A stretch of DNA of 64,000 nt from Ignavibacteriota bacterium (GCA_016218085.1 JACREY010000003.1:142705-206704), one strand, 5' to 3'. Shown: positions 46,587 through 54,399, counted from the stretch's first letter. Program-made: numbers and translations. Notes: generated from the letters alone by a model not told the origin.

Positions 46587-48047
46587 CTATTTCATAAGTA
46601 CCATTCTGTTTGTTTCGATGTAATTTCCGGTACGAATTATGCAGAAATATGTACCCGAACTGAAATTTTCGGCATTCCATACTGCTTCATATGTTCCTGA
46701 GCTAAGTTCCTCATTTACCAATGTCGCCACTTCATTTCCAAGTATATTATAAACTTTCATTGTTACATGCTCCCTGCCACTTTTTGCTCTTATATCAAAT
46801 TTGATTTTTGTCGAAGGATTAAAGGGATTTGGATAATTTTGATAAAGTTTGAATTTTTCAGGAATTTGATTATTAATATTACTGATTCCCGAATACATTA
46901 TACCGTGTGGTCCGGGCCCGGAAGGCGGTGTGCTGTGGCATACCAAACAGTCACTTAATGTACCGATATGTCCCTGAAGTCGCATATTCTGGAGATTATC
47001 GTTTGATACTCTCGAGGGCACAATAGCATGCGGACTTCCATGACAGGATGAACAAAATAACCCACCGTGACCTTTTGAAAGTCTGAAAAGCTTGCCGGGT
47101 TCTTCAGCATAATTACTCCCGTGACAGCTGATACTACCGCAACTCGGTTCATCTAACCAGGGCCTTCTCCCCTGCTGAATTGAATTCGCAACAGTTTGCA
47201 TTGTCCCGTGGCAATTCTGGCAGGTCATTGAAAAATTCTGATTCATCACATCCCTTAAACACTGCGTATTTGGACCGGGATGGCATTTGTAACAGGTAGC
47301 AATCGAATTAGTCGGTGTAATAAACTTATGCTTGTCGTGAATTCTGAATGAAAGTTTTTTTGCTTCAATAGTATCCCCCGTAGTTCCGAGAGCAGCCGAG
47401 CCATGACAGCTTGCACACAATACAGGTCCGTTTGTGTTGAATCCGGGAACAGATTCATGGCCGTTTAAAATAGATTGTTCAGAACTGTGACATCCGGATT
47501 GCACACATCCTATTTCATTACTGACCGGAATGACATTATCCGTATATGTCAGAACCGTATTTGTTGCGGAGTTCTTTGCTACCAGGTGGAAAAGCTGATA
47601 TGGATTTTCTGAAATCAGATTATTATCCTGAAACGGAGTAACAGGAATTCCATCCGCTTTGAAATAATTACCGGAATTATCCAGTTCACCTGTAAGGCCT
47701 TTTCCTGTAAGTCCAATATTCTGAGGAAGAGGATTCGGAAGTCCGAAAATCTGCTGTGCGTATGTCCAGAAATCCGTTTTACCAACTGAATATGTATTCC
47801 CCGGAATTGAATACTCTATTTTATATCCTGCTGAAATTACCTGGGGCAGCATCCCCGGTGACTTTTTAATTAACTGCGCATAAATGTTATTGTATGGCGG
47901 AAGAACTACAACCTTTGAAAAATACCTGTTTGCACAGTGCATTCCAAGATCATTCCATCCAAGCAGGATATATTGATCCTGTGAATTTAATGTAACGGAA
48001 AATGCAAATAAGATGGACAGGATTGTTAAAAATTTTATTGATTTCAT
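46587..48047 (-). CDS. T9SS-sorted multihaem cytochrome c-like protein
   Basis: A 486-residue secreted protein. A signal peptide (IKFLTILSILFAFSVTLNS) is followed by seven candidate haem c sites: five Cys-x2-Cys-His (CASCH, CYKCH, CQNCH, CSSCH, CLVCH) and two Cys-x4-Cys-His (CVQSGCH, CGSISCH). The C-terminus is a type IX sorting domain starting LYQNYPNPFNPSTKIKF. The combination predicts a cell-surface electron-transfer protein carried out by the T9SS rather than by a porin-cytochrome complex. Haem attachment before outer-membrane passage would need the Ccm/Ccs machinery, not in this window. An exact GGAGG Shine-Dalgarno lies 6 bp before the ATG, unusual for this genome. Confidence 0.8.
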   Translation of the reverse strand: MKSIKFLTILSILFAFSVTLNSQDQYILLGWNDLGMHCANRYFSKVVVLPPYNNIYAQLIKKSPGMLPQVISAGYKIEYSIPGNTYSVGKTDFWTYAQQIFGLPNPLPQNIGLTGKGLTGELDNSGNYFKADGIPVTPFQDNNLISENPYQLFHLVAKNSATNTVLTYTDNVIPVSNEIGCVQSGCHSSEQSILNGHESVPGFNTNGPVLCASCHGSAALGTTGDTIEAKKLSFRIHDKHKFITPTNSIATCYKCHPGPNTQCLRDVMNQNFSMTCQNCHGTMQTVANSIQQGRRPWLDEPSCGSISCHGSNYAEEPGKLFRLSKGHGGLFCSSCHGSPHAIVPSRVSNDNLQNMRLQGHIGTLSDCLVCHSTPPSGPGPHGIMYSGISNINNQIPEKFKLYQNYPNPFNPSTKIKFDIRAKSGREHVTMKVYNILGNEVATLVNEELSSGTYEAVWNAENFSSGTYFCIIRTGNYIETNRMVLMK

Positions 48048-48078
48048 TTTTGCCTCCTTTTTTGAAATTTCAATTGCT

Positions 48079-48109
48079 CCAAAATAATAAATACAATTGT
48101 TAATGGCAA
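48079..48109 (-). promoter_or_regulatory. Candidate Bacteroidetes-type promoter for the cytochrome gene
   Basis: On the minus strand a TTG at the -33 position is followed after about 20 bp by TATTTTGG, close to the TAnnTTTG -7 consensus. The predicted start gives a leader of about 25 bp to the ATG at 48047. Such boxes are short, so chance matches are common. Confidence 0.4.
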
Positions 48110-48249
48110 TAGTTGCTTGTAACGTCTATATTATTTTTTGTAACATTTTGTAATCAAAAAAAAAGAATAAATCTTTTATTTAATAACAACCGTAAAAGAA
48201 AAATACTTTTTCATTTTTCAGATGAAAAAGATTATTGGAATAATTCGGT

Positions 48250-48840
48250 TTATTGTTTAATGAGCTTTTCTTCCTTCAAGCTCAGAATAATTTCATCCGA
48301 TACTGATTTTGCAAGTTCATCTGCATTCCAGGCATTGCGGGTTTTTGTCTGTCCCGCCCAAACTGCTTTCTTCTGCTCAACACTGAATAGTATGTTTTCC
48401 ATTTTAACAGTCTGATGCCGCTCGATATATGCAGGTCCACGCTGATAGCCGTACCAGTCCGAGTAATAATCGTAATAACTTGAACGGACTACATCCGTAG
48501 TCTTTGTTCCCTGATATTTAAGAATCATCAGCCCGTCATATTTCCCGTCAGTCACAAGCTTATCCAAATCCGATTTTGTAATCGGCTCATTATAAGGCAG
48601 CAATGTCAGAGAAGTAGCGGCTGTTACTCCTTCAATTTTAAAAGCATATACAAGCTGGTTTTCATATGCTTTTCTGAATTCAAGGTCTTTTATCAGAGCT
48701 ACAACAAGAATTTTTGATAACTTTTTGTTGAATGTTGCGTCCTTCCAGCTTGTAAGGTTAGTCGGAGCAGTGCAGGAATACATCAGAGTCGAAAAGAAAG
48801 CAATTAAAATCAGACTGATTAAAACTTTTTTCTTCTTCAT
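48250..48840 (-). CDS. Lipoprotein of unknown function
   Basis: A 196-residue protein with a lipoprotein signal and the lipobox LMYSC at Cys23. The rest is a mixed alpha/beta domain with LSKILVVALIKDLEFRKAYE, reminiscent of DUF4136-like envelope lipoproteins, but the match is weak. Tyrosine clusters at residues 120-135 are unusual. No known enzyme motif is visible. It lies 17 bp downstream of the transketolase gene and may be in the same operon. Confidence 0.7.
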   Translation of the reverse strand: MKKKKVLISLILIAFFSTLMYSCTAPTNLTSWKDATFNKKLSKILVVALIKDLEFRKAYENQLVYAFKIEGVTAATSLTLLPYNEPITKSDLDKLVTDGKYDGLMILKYQGTKTTDVVRSSYYDYYSDWYGYQRGPAYIERHQTVKMENILFSVEQKKAVWAGQTKTRNAWNADELAKSVSDEIILSLKEEKLIKQ

Positions 48841-48857
48841 AACTTTTTGTTTTGATA

Positions 48858-49721
48858 TTATACAAAATCTCCGAACTTAGTCGGAGCAAGTTCTTCAAGT
48901 GCAATTTTTCCCTGTTCCGGATTCGGCGGAACACCGTGCCAGCGGTGGTCATCCTTCATAAATGATACTCCGTTGCCCATAAATGTTTTTGCAATTATTA
49001 CTTTCGGTTTTCCGTTTGGCATTTTTGTCTTTTCAAAAATTTCCATCAGCTCATTCATGTTGTTTCCGTCAACTTCGAAAACTTCCCATCCGAATGAAAT
49101 AAATTTATCCTTTAATGGGTACAGGTTCATTACTTCGGGAATTCTTCCGTCAATCTGACAGTCGTTAAAATCAACTATCATAGTCAGGTTATCAGTTTTA
49201 TGATGAGCCGCAGTCATAATCGCTTCCCATAACTGCCCTTCCTGAAGTTCGCCGTCTCCGTTAACGCAATATACGTGATTTGGTTTTTTATCGAGCTTTA
49301 ACCCAATTGCGCATCCGACCGCAATCGAAAGACCCTGACCAAGCGAGCCCGAAGCGATTTCTATTCCGGGAAGTCCGTGAGTTTTAAGCGGCGCAGGATG
49401 TCCCTGCAGTCTTCCGTTTACTTTTCTTAGTGTCTTTAATTCATCGAGTTCAAAATATCCCCTTCTTGCAAGAGTTGCATACCAAACAGGAGCCACGTGC
49501 CCTATGGATAAAAAGAAATAATCTCTTTCTTCCATTTCCGGTTTTTCGCTGTTGATATTTAATTTATTGAAATATAATGCCGTGAAAATATCAGCCAATC
49601 CGAGCGGTCCGCCCGAATGACCCGATTTCGAAATTAAAAGCATATTAATAATGTCTCTTCTTATCTGACGGGACATTTCATTCAGTTCGTTTACATCTGT
49701 TATTTTAGGATTTTTACTCAT
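48858..49721 (-). CDS. Transketolase N-terminal (TPP-binding) subunit
   Basis: A 287-residue protein covering only the pyrophosphate-binding half of transketolase, a normal split-subunit length. KSGHSGGPLGLADIFTAL, SGSLGQGLSIAVG and the TPP motif VNGDGELQEGQLWEAI through DFNDCQIDG are intact. The C-terminal half is not adjacent: the next gene downstream is the unrelated lipoprotein. Active enzyme would need a partner encoded elsewhere. It is 5 bp downstream of plsY. The start MSKNPKITDVN is the natural N-terminus. Confidence 0.88.
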   Translation of the reverse strand: MSKNPKITDVNELNEMSRQIRRDIINMLLISKSGHSGGPLGLADIFTALYFNKLNINSEKPEMEERDYFFLSIGHVAPVWYATLARRGYFELDELKTLRKVNGRLQGHPAPLKTHGLPGIEIASGSLGQGLSIAVGCAIGLKLDKKPNHVYCVNGDGELQEGQLWEAIMTAAHHKTDNLTMIVDFNDCQIDGRIPEVMNLYPLKDKFISFGWEVFEVDGNNMNELMEIFEKTKMPNGKPKVIIAKTFMGNGVSFMKDDHRWHGVPPNPEQGKIALEELAPTKFGDFV

Positions 49722-49726
49722 ATAAA

Positions 49727-50353
49727 TTATTTTGCAGTTTTTGTTATTAAGTTTTTAATAGGATTAATGTGCTTTAATAGAATTATCAGACTGATTAATG
49801 AAATGAAAATCATAAAATCACTGAATTCAGCTCCTTTGCAGGAAATACACATTAACTCCTGTGAATTCAAGATTAATAACATAAACGGAAGCAGAATAGT
49901 TGCCAGAGCATTACCGATATGTACATTTTTTTTGAAAAATTGAGATAAAAGAAAAACAACACACCAGATTACCACAATCCAAAAATTAACAACCGCAAAA
50001 ATCCCGGTGGCAGTTGCCAATCCTCTGCCGCCTTTGAACTTCAGCCAGATTGAAAAATTATGACCCATAACAAGCGCAACAAGCGGAATATAATAAACCT
50101 GAAAACTCAATTTCAAAAAATAAATTAAAATTACTGCTGGAATCAAACCTTTAAGTAAATCAATTATAAAAACCAGCACACCGGTTTTTTTCGAGCCGGA
50201 AACATCATAGCTGTTCATAGCACCAACATTGCCCGAACCCTCTTTAGTTATATCTTTTTTATGAAGCAGTTTCATTAAAATGAATGCAGTAGGTATTGAA
50301 CCTATCAGATAAAAAAGAAGAGAAAGAAATATTATCAGATAAATATTCTGCAT
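49727..50353 (-). CDS. plsY: Glycerol-3-phosphate acyltransferase
   Basis: A 208-residue inner-membrane protein with five helices that acylates glycerol 3-phosphate from acyl phosphate, the first phospholipid step. Its three signature loops are GSIPTAFILMKLLHKKDITKEGSGNVGA (quoted as SIPTAFILMK and GSGNVGAMNS), MGHNFSIWLKFKGGRGLAT, and a late PIKNL segment. Length is normal. It lies 4 bp from the DUF1460 gene and 5 bp from the split transketolase. Confidence 0.93.
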   Translation of the reverse strand: MQNIYLIIFLSLLFYLIGSIPTAFILMKLLHKKDITKEGSGNVGAMNSYDVSGSKKTGVLVFIIDLLKGLIPAVILIYFLKLSFQVYYIPLVALVMGHNFSIWLKFKGGRGLATATGIFAVVNFWIVVIWCVVFLLSQFFKKNVHIGNALATILLPFMLLILNSQELMCISCKGAEFSDFMIFISLISLIILLKHINPIKNLITKTAK

Positions 50354-50357
50354 TGAA

Positions 50358-51230
50358 TCAGTTTAAATCCTGCGGTCTTGCAACCATAATTCCTGTTTTC
50401 TTTTTATCGCTTTTTAAATATGCTTTCAGTTCTTCTTTCGAGATTATAACTTCTTTTGCGCTCAATGATGCATGAAGGAAGTATGTCTTTCCTTTTTTCT
50501 TGTATATATAACCCGTATGAGTCACATCGAGTCCCTTAATTTCTGTCGTCGTTGCAATTATATCACCTGTTTTTAAATCATCATAATAGCTGTCCACTTC
50601 ACCTTTCGGAATGTAATATAAATCCCTGTTGTTAATTTCCTTTTCAATGCTTTTAATTATCGAGACCGATTCCCCGTCGTCTTCGTTAAGCTGTTTATAT
50701 GAGCTTTGATGTGTCGACATAAAATTTATTTTTTTATTGTACGGCACACCTCCGATTTTTTTCGTGATATCTTTTACGATTCCTTTTTTCTCATTATCAT
50801 AAATCCAATCGGAAAAATAATGAAGCCTCGAAGTGTATCCTTCTATTTTACCGTCACGGTAACGGATTGTCTGCAATTCATCTTTATATGTATTAAGACC
50901 TGGAGAGCCCGATTGAATTGCTCTTGATATTGCAAGTGTATTTTCCACAAAAGTCACGCAATCAAGTCCTGATATTTTTATTACAAGTTTTTCTGAATAA
51001 GTATTCTCATCCAGCGTTCCCGCCACATATTCCGTTCCCAGAAAACTCATTCCGACCTTTTCTATAATAGTGCTGATTGATTCATTTTTAAGAGATTCAT
51101 CGAACGAATTTAATTTTTTCTTAACAAGTTTTTCTTCGTAGTCATCAAGCGTATTAAATGCCGAACTACTGAATAATATAATTGCAAAGAAAAATAATAT
51201 TAATGATATTGATATATAGTTTTTTTTCAT
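50358..51230 (-). CDS. DUF1460 N-acetylmuramoyl-L-alanine amidase-like protein
   Basis: About 290 residues with a basic N-terminus and a membrane or signal segment (ISISLILFFFAIILFSSSAF). The core has the DUF1460 pattern: the nucleophile cysteine in SGLDCVTFVENTLAISRAI and the histidine in VTHTGYIYKK, a papain-like NlpC/P60-type arrangement used on peptidoglycan. I prefer the ATG at 51230 (MKKNYIS) to one at 51263 because it gives a standard signal sequence. It lies 4 bp before plsY. Confidence 0.82.
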   Translation of the reverse strand: MKKNYISISLILFFFAIILFSSSAFNTLDDYEEKLVKKKLNSFDESLKNESISTIIEKVGMSFLGTEYVAGTLDENTYSEKLVIKISGLDCVTFVENTLAISRAIQSGSPGLNTYKDELQTIRYRDGKIEGYTSRLHYFSDWIYDNEKKGIVKDITKKIGGVPYNKKINFMSTHQSSYKQLNEDDGESVSIIKSIEKEINNRDLYYIPKGEVDSYYDDLKTGDIIATTTEIKGLDVTHTGYIYKKKGKTYFLHASLSAKEVIISKEELKAYLKSDKKKTGIMVARPQDLN

Positions 51231-51269
51231 AAATAGTAAATATTTTAGCTTTCTAATTGTCATCCTGGC

Positions 51270-51294
51270 ATCCCGTTACGTTTTAAAACGGGAT
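51270..51294. repeat. Hairpin between the DUF1460 and GNAT genes
   Basis: Arms ATCCCGTT and AACGGGAT enclose ACGTTTTAA, preceded by GTCATCCTGGC and followed by AAGCCGGAAT. The GTCATCC...CCGGAAT frame is typical of intergenic palindromes in this group. It lies between divergent genes and may also affect their leaders. Confidence 0.5.
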
Positions 51295-51346
51295 CAAGCC
51301 GGAATACATAATAAATTTAATTTATATATAAAATAAATGATATAAA

Positions 51347-51799
51347 ATGAATATTAAGATTAGAAAATCAATAAAGCAAGATTCCAAAGAAGTTATCCGG
51401 CTGATAAAAGAGCTTGCGGATTTCGAAAAACTCGACCCGCCTGATAGCAAAGCCATACGCAATCTGATAAAAGATATGTATTCGAAGAACTCCCCTGTTA
51501 AAGTTATTGTAGCAGAAACCGATGGCAGACTGATTGGATACGCATTTTATTTCTATACATACTCAACATTCCTGGCGAAGAAAACACTATACCTTGAAGA
51601 TGTTTATGTATCCTCCGATTACAGAAAATCGGGTGTAGGCAAAATGTTTTTCAAAGAACTAATGAAAGCCGCAAAGAAAAGTAAATGCGGAAGGATGGAA
51701 TGGCATGTCCTCGACTGGAATGTAAATGCAATCAGATTCTATAAAAACCTCGCCGCCGAAGAACTAAAAGAATGGAAGTATTTCAGAATGAGTTTGTAG
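51347..51799 (+). CDS. GNAT-family N-acetyltransferase
   Basis: A 150-residue acetyltransferase of the diamine/spermidine acetyltransferase type. The coenzyme A motif is SDYRKSGVGKMFFKEL (Arg-x2-Gly-x-Gly pattern), preceded by the beta-bulge LYLEDVYVS and followed by MEWHVLDWNVNAIRFYKN. Substrate is unknown. It is alone on the plus strand between divergent and convergent genes. Confidence 0.88.
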   Translation: MNIKIRKSIKQDSKEVIRLIKELADFEKLDPPDSKAIRNLIKDMYSKNSPVKVIVAETDGRLIGYAFYFYTYSTFLAKKTLYLEDVYVSSDYRKSGVGKMFFKELMKAAKKSKCGRMEWHVLDWNVNAIRFYKNLAAEELKEWKYFRMSL

Positions 51800-51839
51800 A
51801 TATTAATAATCAGAAAATAATTTACTATTTCTTGTTATA

Positions 51840-51860
51840 CCCCCGTAGGGGCGGCCTGTT
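51840..51860. repeat. REP-like hairpin at the 3' edge of the transposase
   Basis: CCCCGTAGGGG forms a four-base stem with a GTA loop, followed by CGGCCTG. It ends at the stop codon of the transposase remnant, as expected of REP elements flanking a RAYT gene. The same core appears in the tandem array at 52541-52718. Confidence 0.7.
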
Positions 51861-52319
51861 ATTCAATAAATTCAAACAAATATTTATCATCATATTTAAC
51901 TTCGAATTTCTTTAAAAATTCTAAATATTCTTCCTTGAAACTTCTTTTTCGGTGATGATTTTCCTGACTTTGAATATATTTAATTACCGCGTTAATCTGA
52001 CTTCTGGAATATGAAAATGCTCCGAATCCCTCTTGCCAATTGAATTTTCCATTAATCCATTTATTATCATTTATGAATTTCGAGGATATTGCTTTTATAT
52101 CTCTCACCAAATCCGACACTGCAATTTCCGGTTTCAAACCAACAAGAACATGCGTATGGTCAGGCATACAATATAAGATAACATTTTGTGGCCTCGATTT
52201 TGAATTATTCCGGTAATATATTTATGCAATTCTTCTCTGCAAGATAACGGAATTAAATTTTGTCTTCCTTTTACTGTAAAGATAATCTGTATGTATATTT
52301 GCGAATATGTATTTGGCAT
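51859..52319 (-). pseudogene. Frameshifted IS200/REP-associated (RAYT-like) transposase
   Basis: Two overlapping frames together spell one Y1-transposase of about 150 residues. The upstream frame (52134-52319) starts SQIYIQIIFTVKGRQ, the usual RAYT/IS200 start. The downstream frame (51859-52167) has the metal-binding HUH-type PDHTHVLV and the catalytic tyrosine in INAVIKYIQSQENHHRK. A single-base loss near 52155-52170, where ...LSYIV changes to the MPDH frame, separates them. No slippery run is visible at the junction. REP-like hairpins lie on both sides, in opposite orientation. Confidence 0.85.
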
Positions 52320-52342
52320 AAAAAGCCCTTTTATAAAATTTT

Positions 52343-52366
52343 GGCAGGTCGCTCCTACGGAGCTTG
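52343..52366. repeat. REP-like hairpin, reverse orientation
   Basis: GGCAGGTC is followed by GCTCC-TAC-GGAGC. Reverse-complemented, this reads GCTCCGTAGGAGCGACCTGCC, the same layout as the array units (hairpin then CGACCTG). It lies just upstream of the transposase start and is inverted relative to the copy at 51840. Confidence 0.7.
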
Positions 52367-52388
52367 AATTATTATTAAATAAATTCTA

Positions 52389-52416
52389 CTACAAACAGAA
52401 CGCTCCTATCGGAGCT
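52389..52416. repeat. REP-like hairpin, reverse orientation, second copy
   Basis: CTACAAACAGAAC followed by GCTCC-TATC-GGAGC. Reverse-complemented it matches the array unit layout including the CTGTTTGTAG tail. It is more diverged than the tandem copies. Confidence 0.65.
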
Positions 52417-52540
52417 ATATAAAGCAAACTAATAAAAATTTATGCTAAATAAAAATTAATAATTTCTTATAATTTAATAAAAATTATAATAATTAAATAC
52501 CAATAATTGGTAACTATTTTTTGATATATATTTCAGACTT

Positions 52541-52718
52541 CAGCCCCGTAGGGGCGACCTGTTTGTAGAAAAAATATTAATAACCATGTTCAGCCCCGAA
52601 GGGGCGACCTGTTTGTAGAAAAAATATTAATAACCATGTTCAGCCCCGAAGGGGCGACCTGTTTGTAGAAAAAATATTAATAACCATGTTCAGCCCCGAA
52701 GGGGCGACCTGTTTGTAG
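52541..52718. repeat. 50-bp tandem REP-like array (four units)
   Basis: Units start at 52541, 52591, 52641 and 52691 and read CAGCCCCG[T/A]AGGGGCGACC, then TGTTTGTAG, an A run and ATTAATAACCATGTT. Each has a CCCC/GGGG hairpin. The first unit has GTA in the loop, the other three GAA; the last is cut at TTTGTAG. There are no unique spacers, so this is not a CRISPR array. The near-identical copies indicate recent amplification. Confidence 0.9.
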
Positions 52719-52741
52719 TGTGCAGTTTGTAGAACCTATTT

Positions 52742-52828
52742 TTAAAACGGCGTTTCGTCGAAATTTTTTGTTTCGGGGAATGCTACATCAGGTTTCTTAA
52801 TCTTGTTTTCGAACTTTACGAATTGAAA
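52742..52828 (-). pseudogene. Second, diverged copy of the dnaB 3' end
   Basis: This stretch encodes KFENKIKKPDVAFPETKNFD then ETPF and a stop, matching the last 24 residues of the intact DnaB at 54563-56017 except Ser to Asn. Relative to the intact gene, at least seven codons differ only synonymously, and the stop is TAA rather than TAG. The copy therefore diverged while under coding selection and is not a fresh duplication. Upstream of it similarity fades within about 15 codons. It lies on the same strand as dnaB, 1.8 kb beyond its end. Confidence 0.85.
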
Positions 52829-52843
52829 AAAGAGTTTAAAATA

Positions 52844-52873
52844 ATTCAGGTCAGATTTTATTCTGACCTGAAT
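52844..52873 (-). terminator. Perfect 12-bp hairpin, possible terminator
   Basis: Arms ATTCAGGTCAGA and TCTGACCTGAAT flank a six-base loop. On the minus strand it is followed by an AT-rich stretch without a strong T run. It is the third of three consecutive hairpins after the T9SS gene 52945-54399. Confidence 0.5.
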
Positions 52874-52897
52874 ATGATATTCTTATTTTACTAATAA

Positions 52898-52923
52898 TCC
52901 CGATGTCGCTTCGTTTATCGGGA
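52898..52923. repeat. Hairpin with TCCCGAT arms
   Basis: Arms TCCCGAT and ATCGGGA flank a 12-base loop. It is the second of three hairpins after the T9SS gene; REP-like in appearance. Confidence 0.5.
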
Positions 52924-52928
52924 CTTCC

Positions 52929-52954
52929 GATAAAGTGACTTCCGTCACTTTATC
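52929..52954. repeat. 10-bp inverted repeat overlapping the T9SS gene stop
   Basis: Arms GATAAAGTGA and TCACTTTATC around CTTCCG. The right arm contains the gene's last codons and stop (TCA at 52945-52947). In RNA the last two codons and stop of the gene would be base-paired to the sequence after it. Confidence 0.6.
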
Positions 52955-54399
52955 ATCAGCATTTTCTTTGTTTCTGTAAAATCACCTGTAATAAGTTTAT
53001 AGAAATACACTCCGCTTGTTAGCTGCGAGCCGTCGAATTCCGCTTCGTATGTGCCCGACTGTAATGATTCGTTTACAAGGGTTTGCACTTCGCGACCCAT
53101 TGCGTCATACACTGCTATCTTTACATCGCCCACGCGAGCAACATCAAACTTTATCTTTGTTGTTGGGTTGAACGGGTTTGGATAGTTTTGTGACAATGAA
53201 TATGAAGTTGGTATTTCTGAACTGATATGTTGTATGCCTGAAATTACATTTCCCGTTGGATTTCTTTTATAGTATTTTTCAGTTGCCTCGTGTCGATAGT
53301 CAGACCATAATACGTGTACCATTGAGTTGGATGCTGCTAAAGAAGCATAATCTTTGTTAGATGTATTATTCGTAAGTCGTGTATCTGCTTCCCAGTTTAC
53401 ACCGGCATTGGTTGAGCGTTTGTAGTAGATTTCAGCGTTCCCATTACGTTTATCTTTCCAAACAATGTGCGTAAAAGAGTCTGACATTGTTATTGAAGGA
53501 AATGTTGATGAATTTGTATCTATCGTCAGTCGTGTTTCCGTTCCCCAGTTTGCTCCTGCATTTGTAGTGCGTTTTAAATATATTTCCTCGTTTCCGTCAC
53601 GCAGGTCACACCATACCACATTAACCACAGAACCTGATATTGCAACAGAAGGAGTTTTTGAAACATTGGTATTATTCGACAGTCGTGTATCTGTTCCCCA
53701 GGTTACGCCTGCATCAGTCGAGCGTTTGTAGTATATCTCAAAGTTATTGTCACGGTCGTCAATCCATACTACACAAACAATGGAGCCGGATACTGCTACA
53801 CAAGCGTCCTGCGAAAAAGCCGGGTTATTCGTAAGTCGTGTATCTGCTCCCCAGGTTACACCTGCATTTGTTGAGCGTTTGTAATAAATCTCAGGCACAC
53901 CATTACGCTCGTCATGCCAAACAACATGCACCACCGAGCCGGAAACTGCTATTGAAGGATTATATGATTTTAACGTATCATATGTCAGTCGTGTATCTGC
54001 TTCCCAGGTTGTGCCGTTATCTGTCGAGCGTTTGTAGTATATCTCGTTGTTACCTGAAGAACCCAAATTACGAAGGTCTCGCCAAACAATATGAATCACT
54101 GAGCCGGAAACTGCTATTGAAGGATAATATTTTCCTGCAGTATTATTCGTCAGTCGTGTATCTGCTCCCCAGGTTAAACCTGAAAGTGTTGAGCGTTTGT
54201 AGTATATCTCAGGGTGCCCGTCACGCTCTTCATCCCATACCACATGAACATTCATACCGTTTGCGGCAATAGTCCAGGCGTTATTGTAAGAACCCCAGGA
54301 ATACGCAGGGTTATTTGTAAGCCGAACATCTGCCTCCCACTGAGCATTTAAAGTACTTACAAAAGCTAAAAATACAAGTGTGTAAATAAATTTTTGCAT
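52945..54399 (-). CDS. T9SS-secreted seven-repeat beta-propeller protein
   Basis: A 484-residue secreted protein with a signal peptide (FIYTLVFLAFVSTLNAQ). Residues about 20-385 hold seven repeats of about 51 residues, each with a DTRLTNN-like start, an IAVSGSVVHVVW-like strand, a D-x-R-D/N-G turn, EIYYKRSTDAG and TWG, predicting a seven-bladed propeller. The C-terminal sorting domain starts LSQNYPNPFNPTTKIKF. Repeats are near identical in places, implying recent duplication within the gene. Function is probably adhesion or sugar binding. It lies between the two copies of the dnaB 3' end. Confidence 0.85.
   Translation of the reverse strand: MQKFIYTLVFLAFVSTLNAQWEADVRLTNNPAYSWGSYNNAWTIAANGMNVHVVWDEERDGHPEIYYKRSTLSGLTWGADTRLTNNTAGKYYPSIAVSGSVIHIVWRDLRNLGSSGNNEIYYKRSTDNGTTWEADTRLTYDTLKSYNPSIAVSGSVVHVVWHDERNGVPEIYYKRSTNAGVTWGADTRLTNNPAFSQDACVAVSGSIVCVVWIDDRDNNFEIYYKRSTDAGVTWGTDTRLSNNTNVSKTPSVAISGSVVNVVWCDLRDGNEEIYLKRTTNAGANWGTETRLTIDTNSSTFPSITMSDSFTHIVWKDKRNGNAEIYYKRSTNAGVNWEADTRLTNNTSNKDYASLAASNSMVHVLWSDYRHEATEKYYKRNPTGNVISGIQHISSEIPTSYSLSQNYPNPFNPTTKIKFDVARVGDVKIAVYDAMGREVQTLVNESLQSGTYEAEFDGSQLTSGVYFYKLITGDFTETKKMLMIK

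Noticed and set aside
48858..49721. Transketolase half as a truncated pseudogene
   Set aside because: The length and end correspond to a naturally split N-terminal subunit with intact TPP motif, so I treat it as a functional half.
51859..52319. Programmed frameshift in the transposase
   Set aside because: The junction has no slippery run or pseudoknot-like structure, and RAYT/IS200 transposases are normally single-frame. A simple mutational frameshift is more likely.
52541..52718. Regularly spaced repeat resembling a CRISPR array
   Set aside because: The period is exactly 50 bp and the whole unit is repeated, including the supposed spacers, so there are no unique spacers. No cas genes lie nearby.
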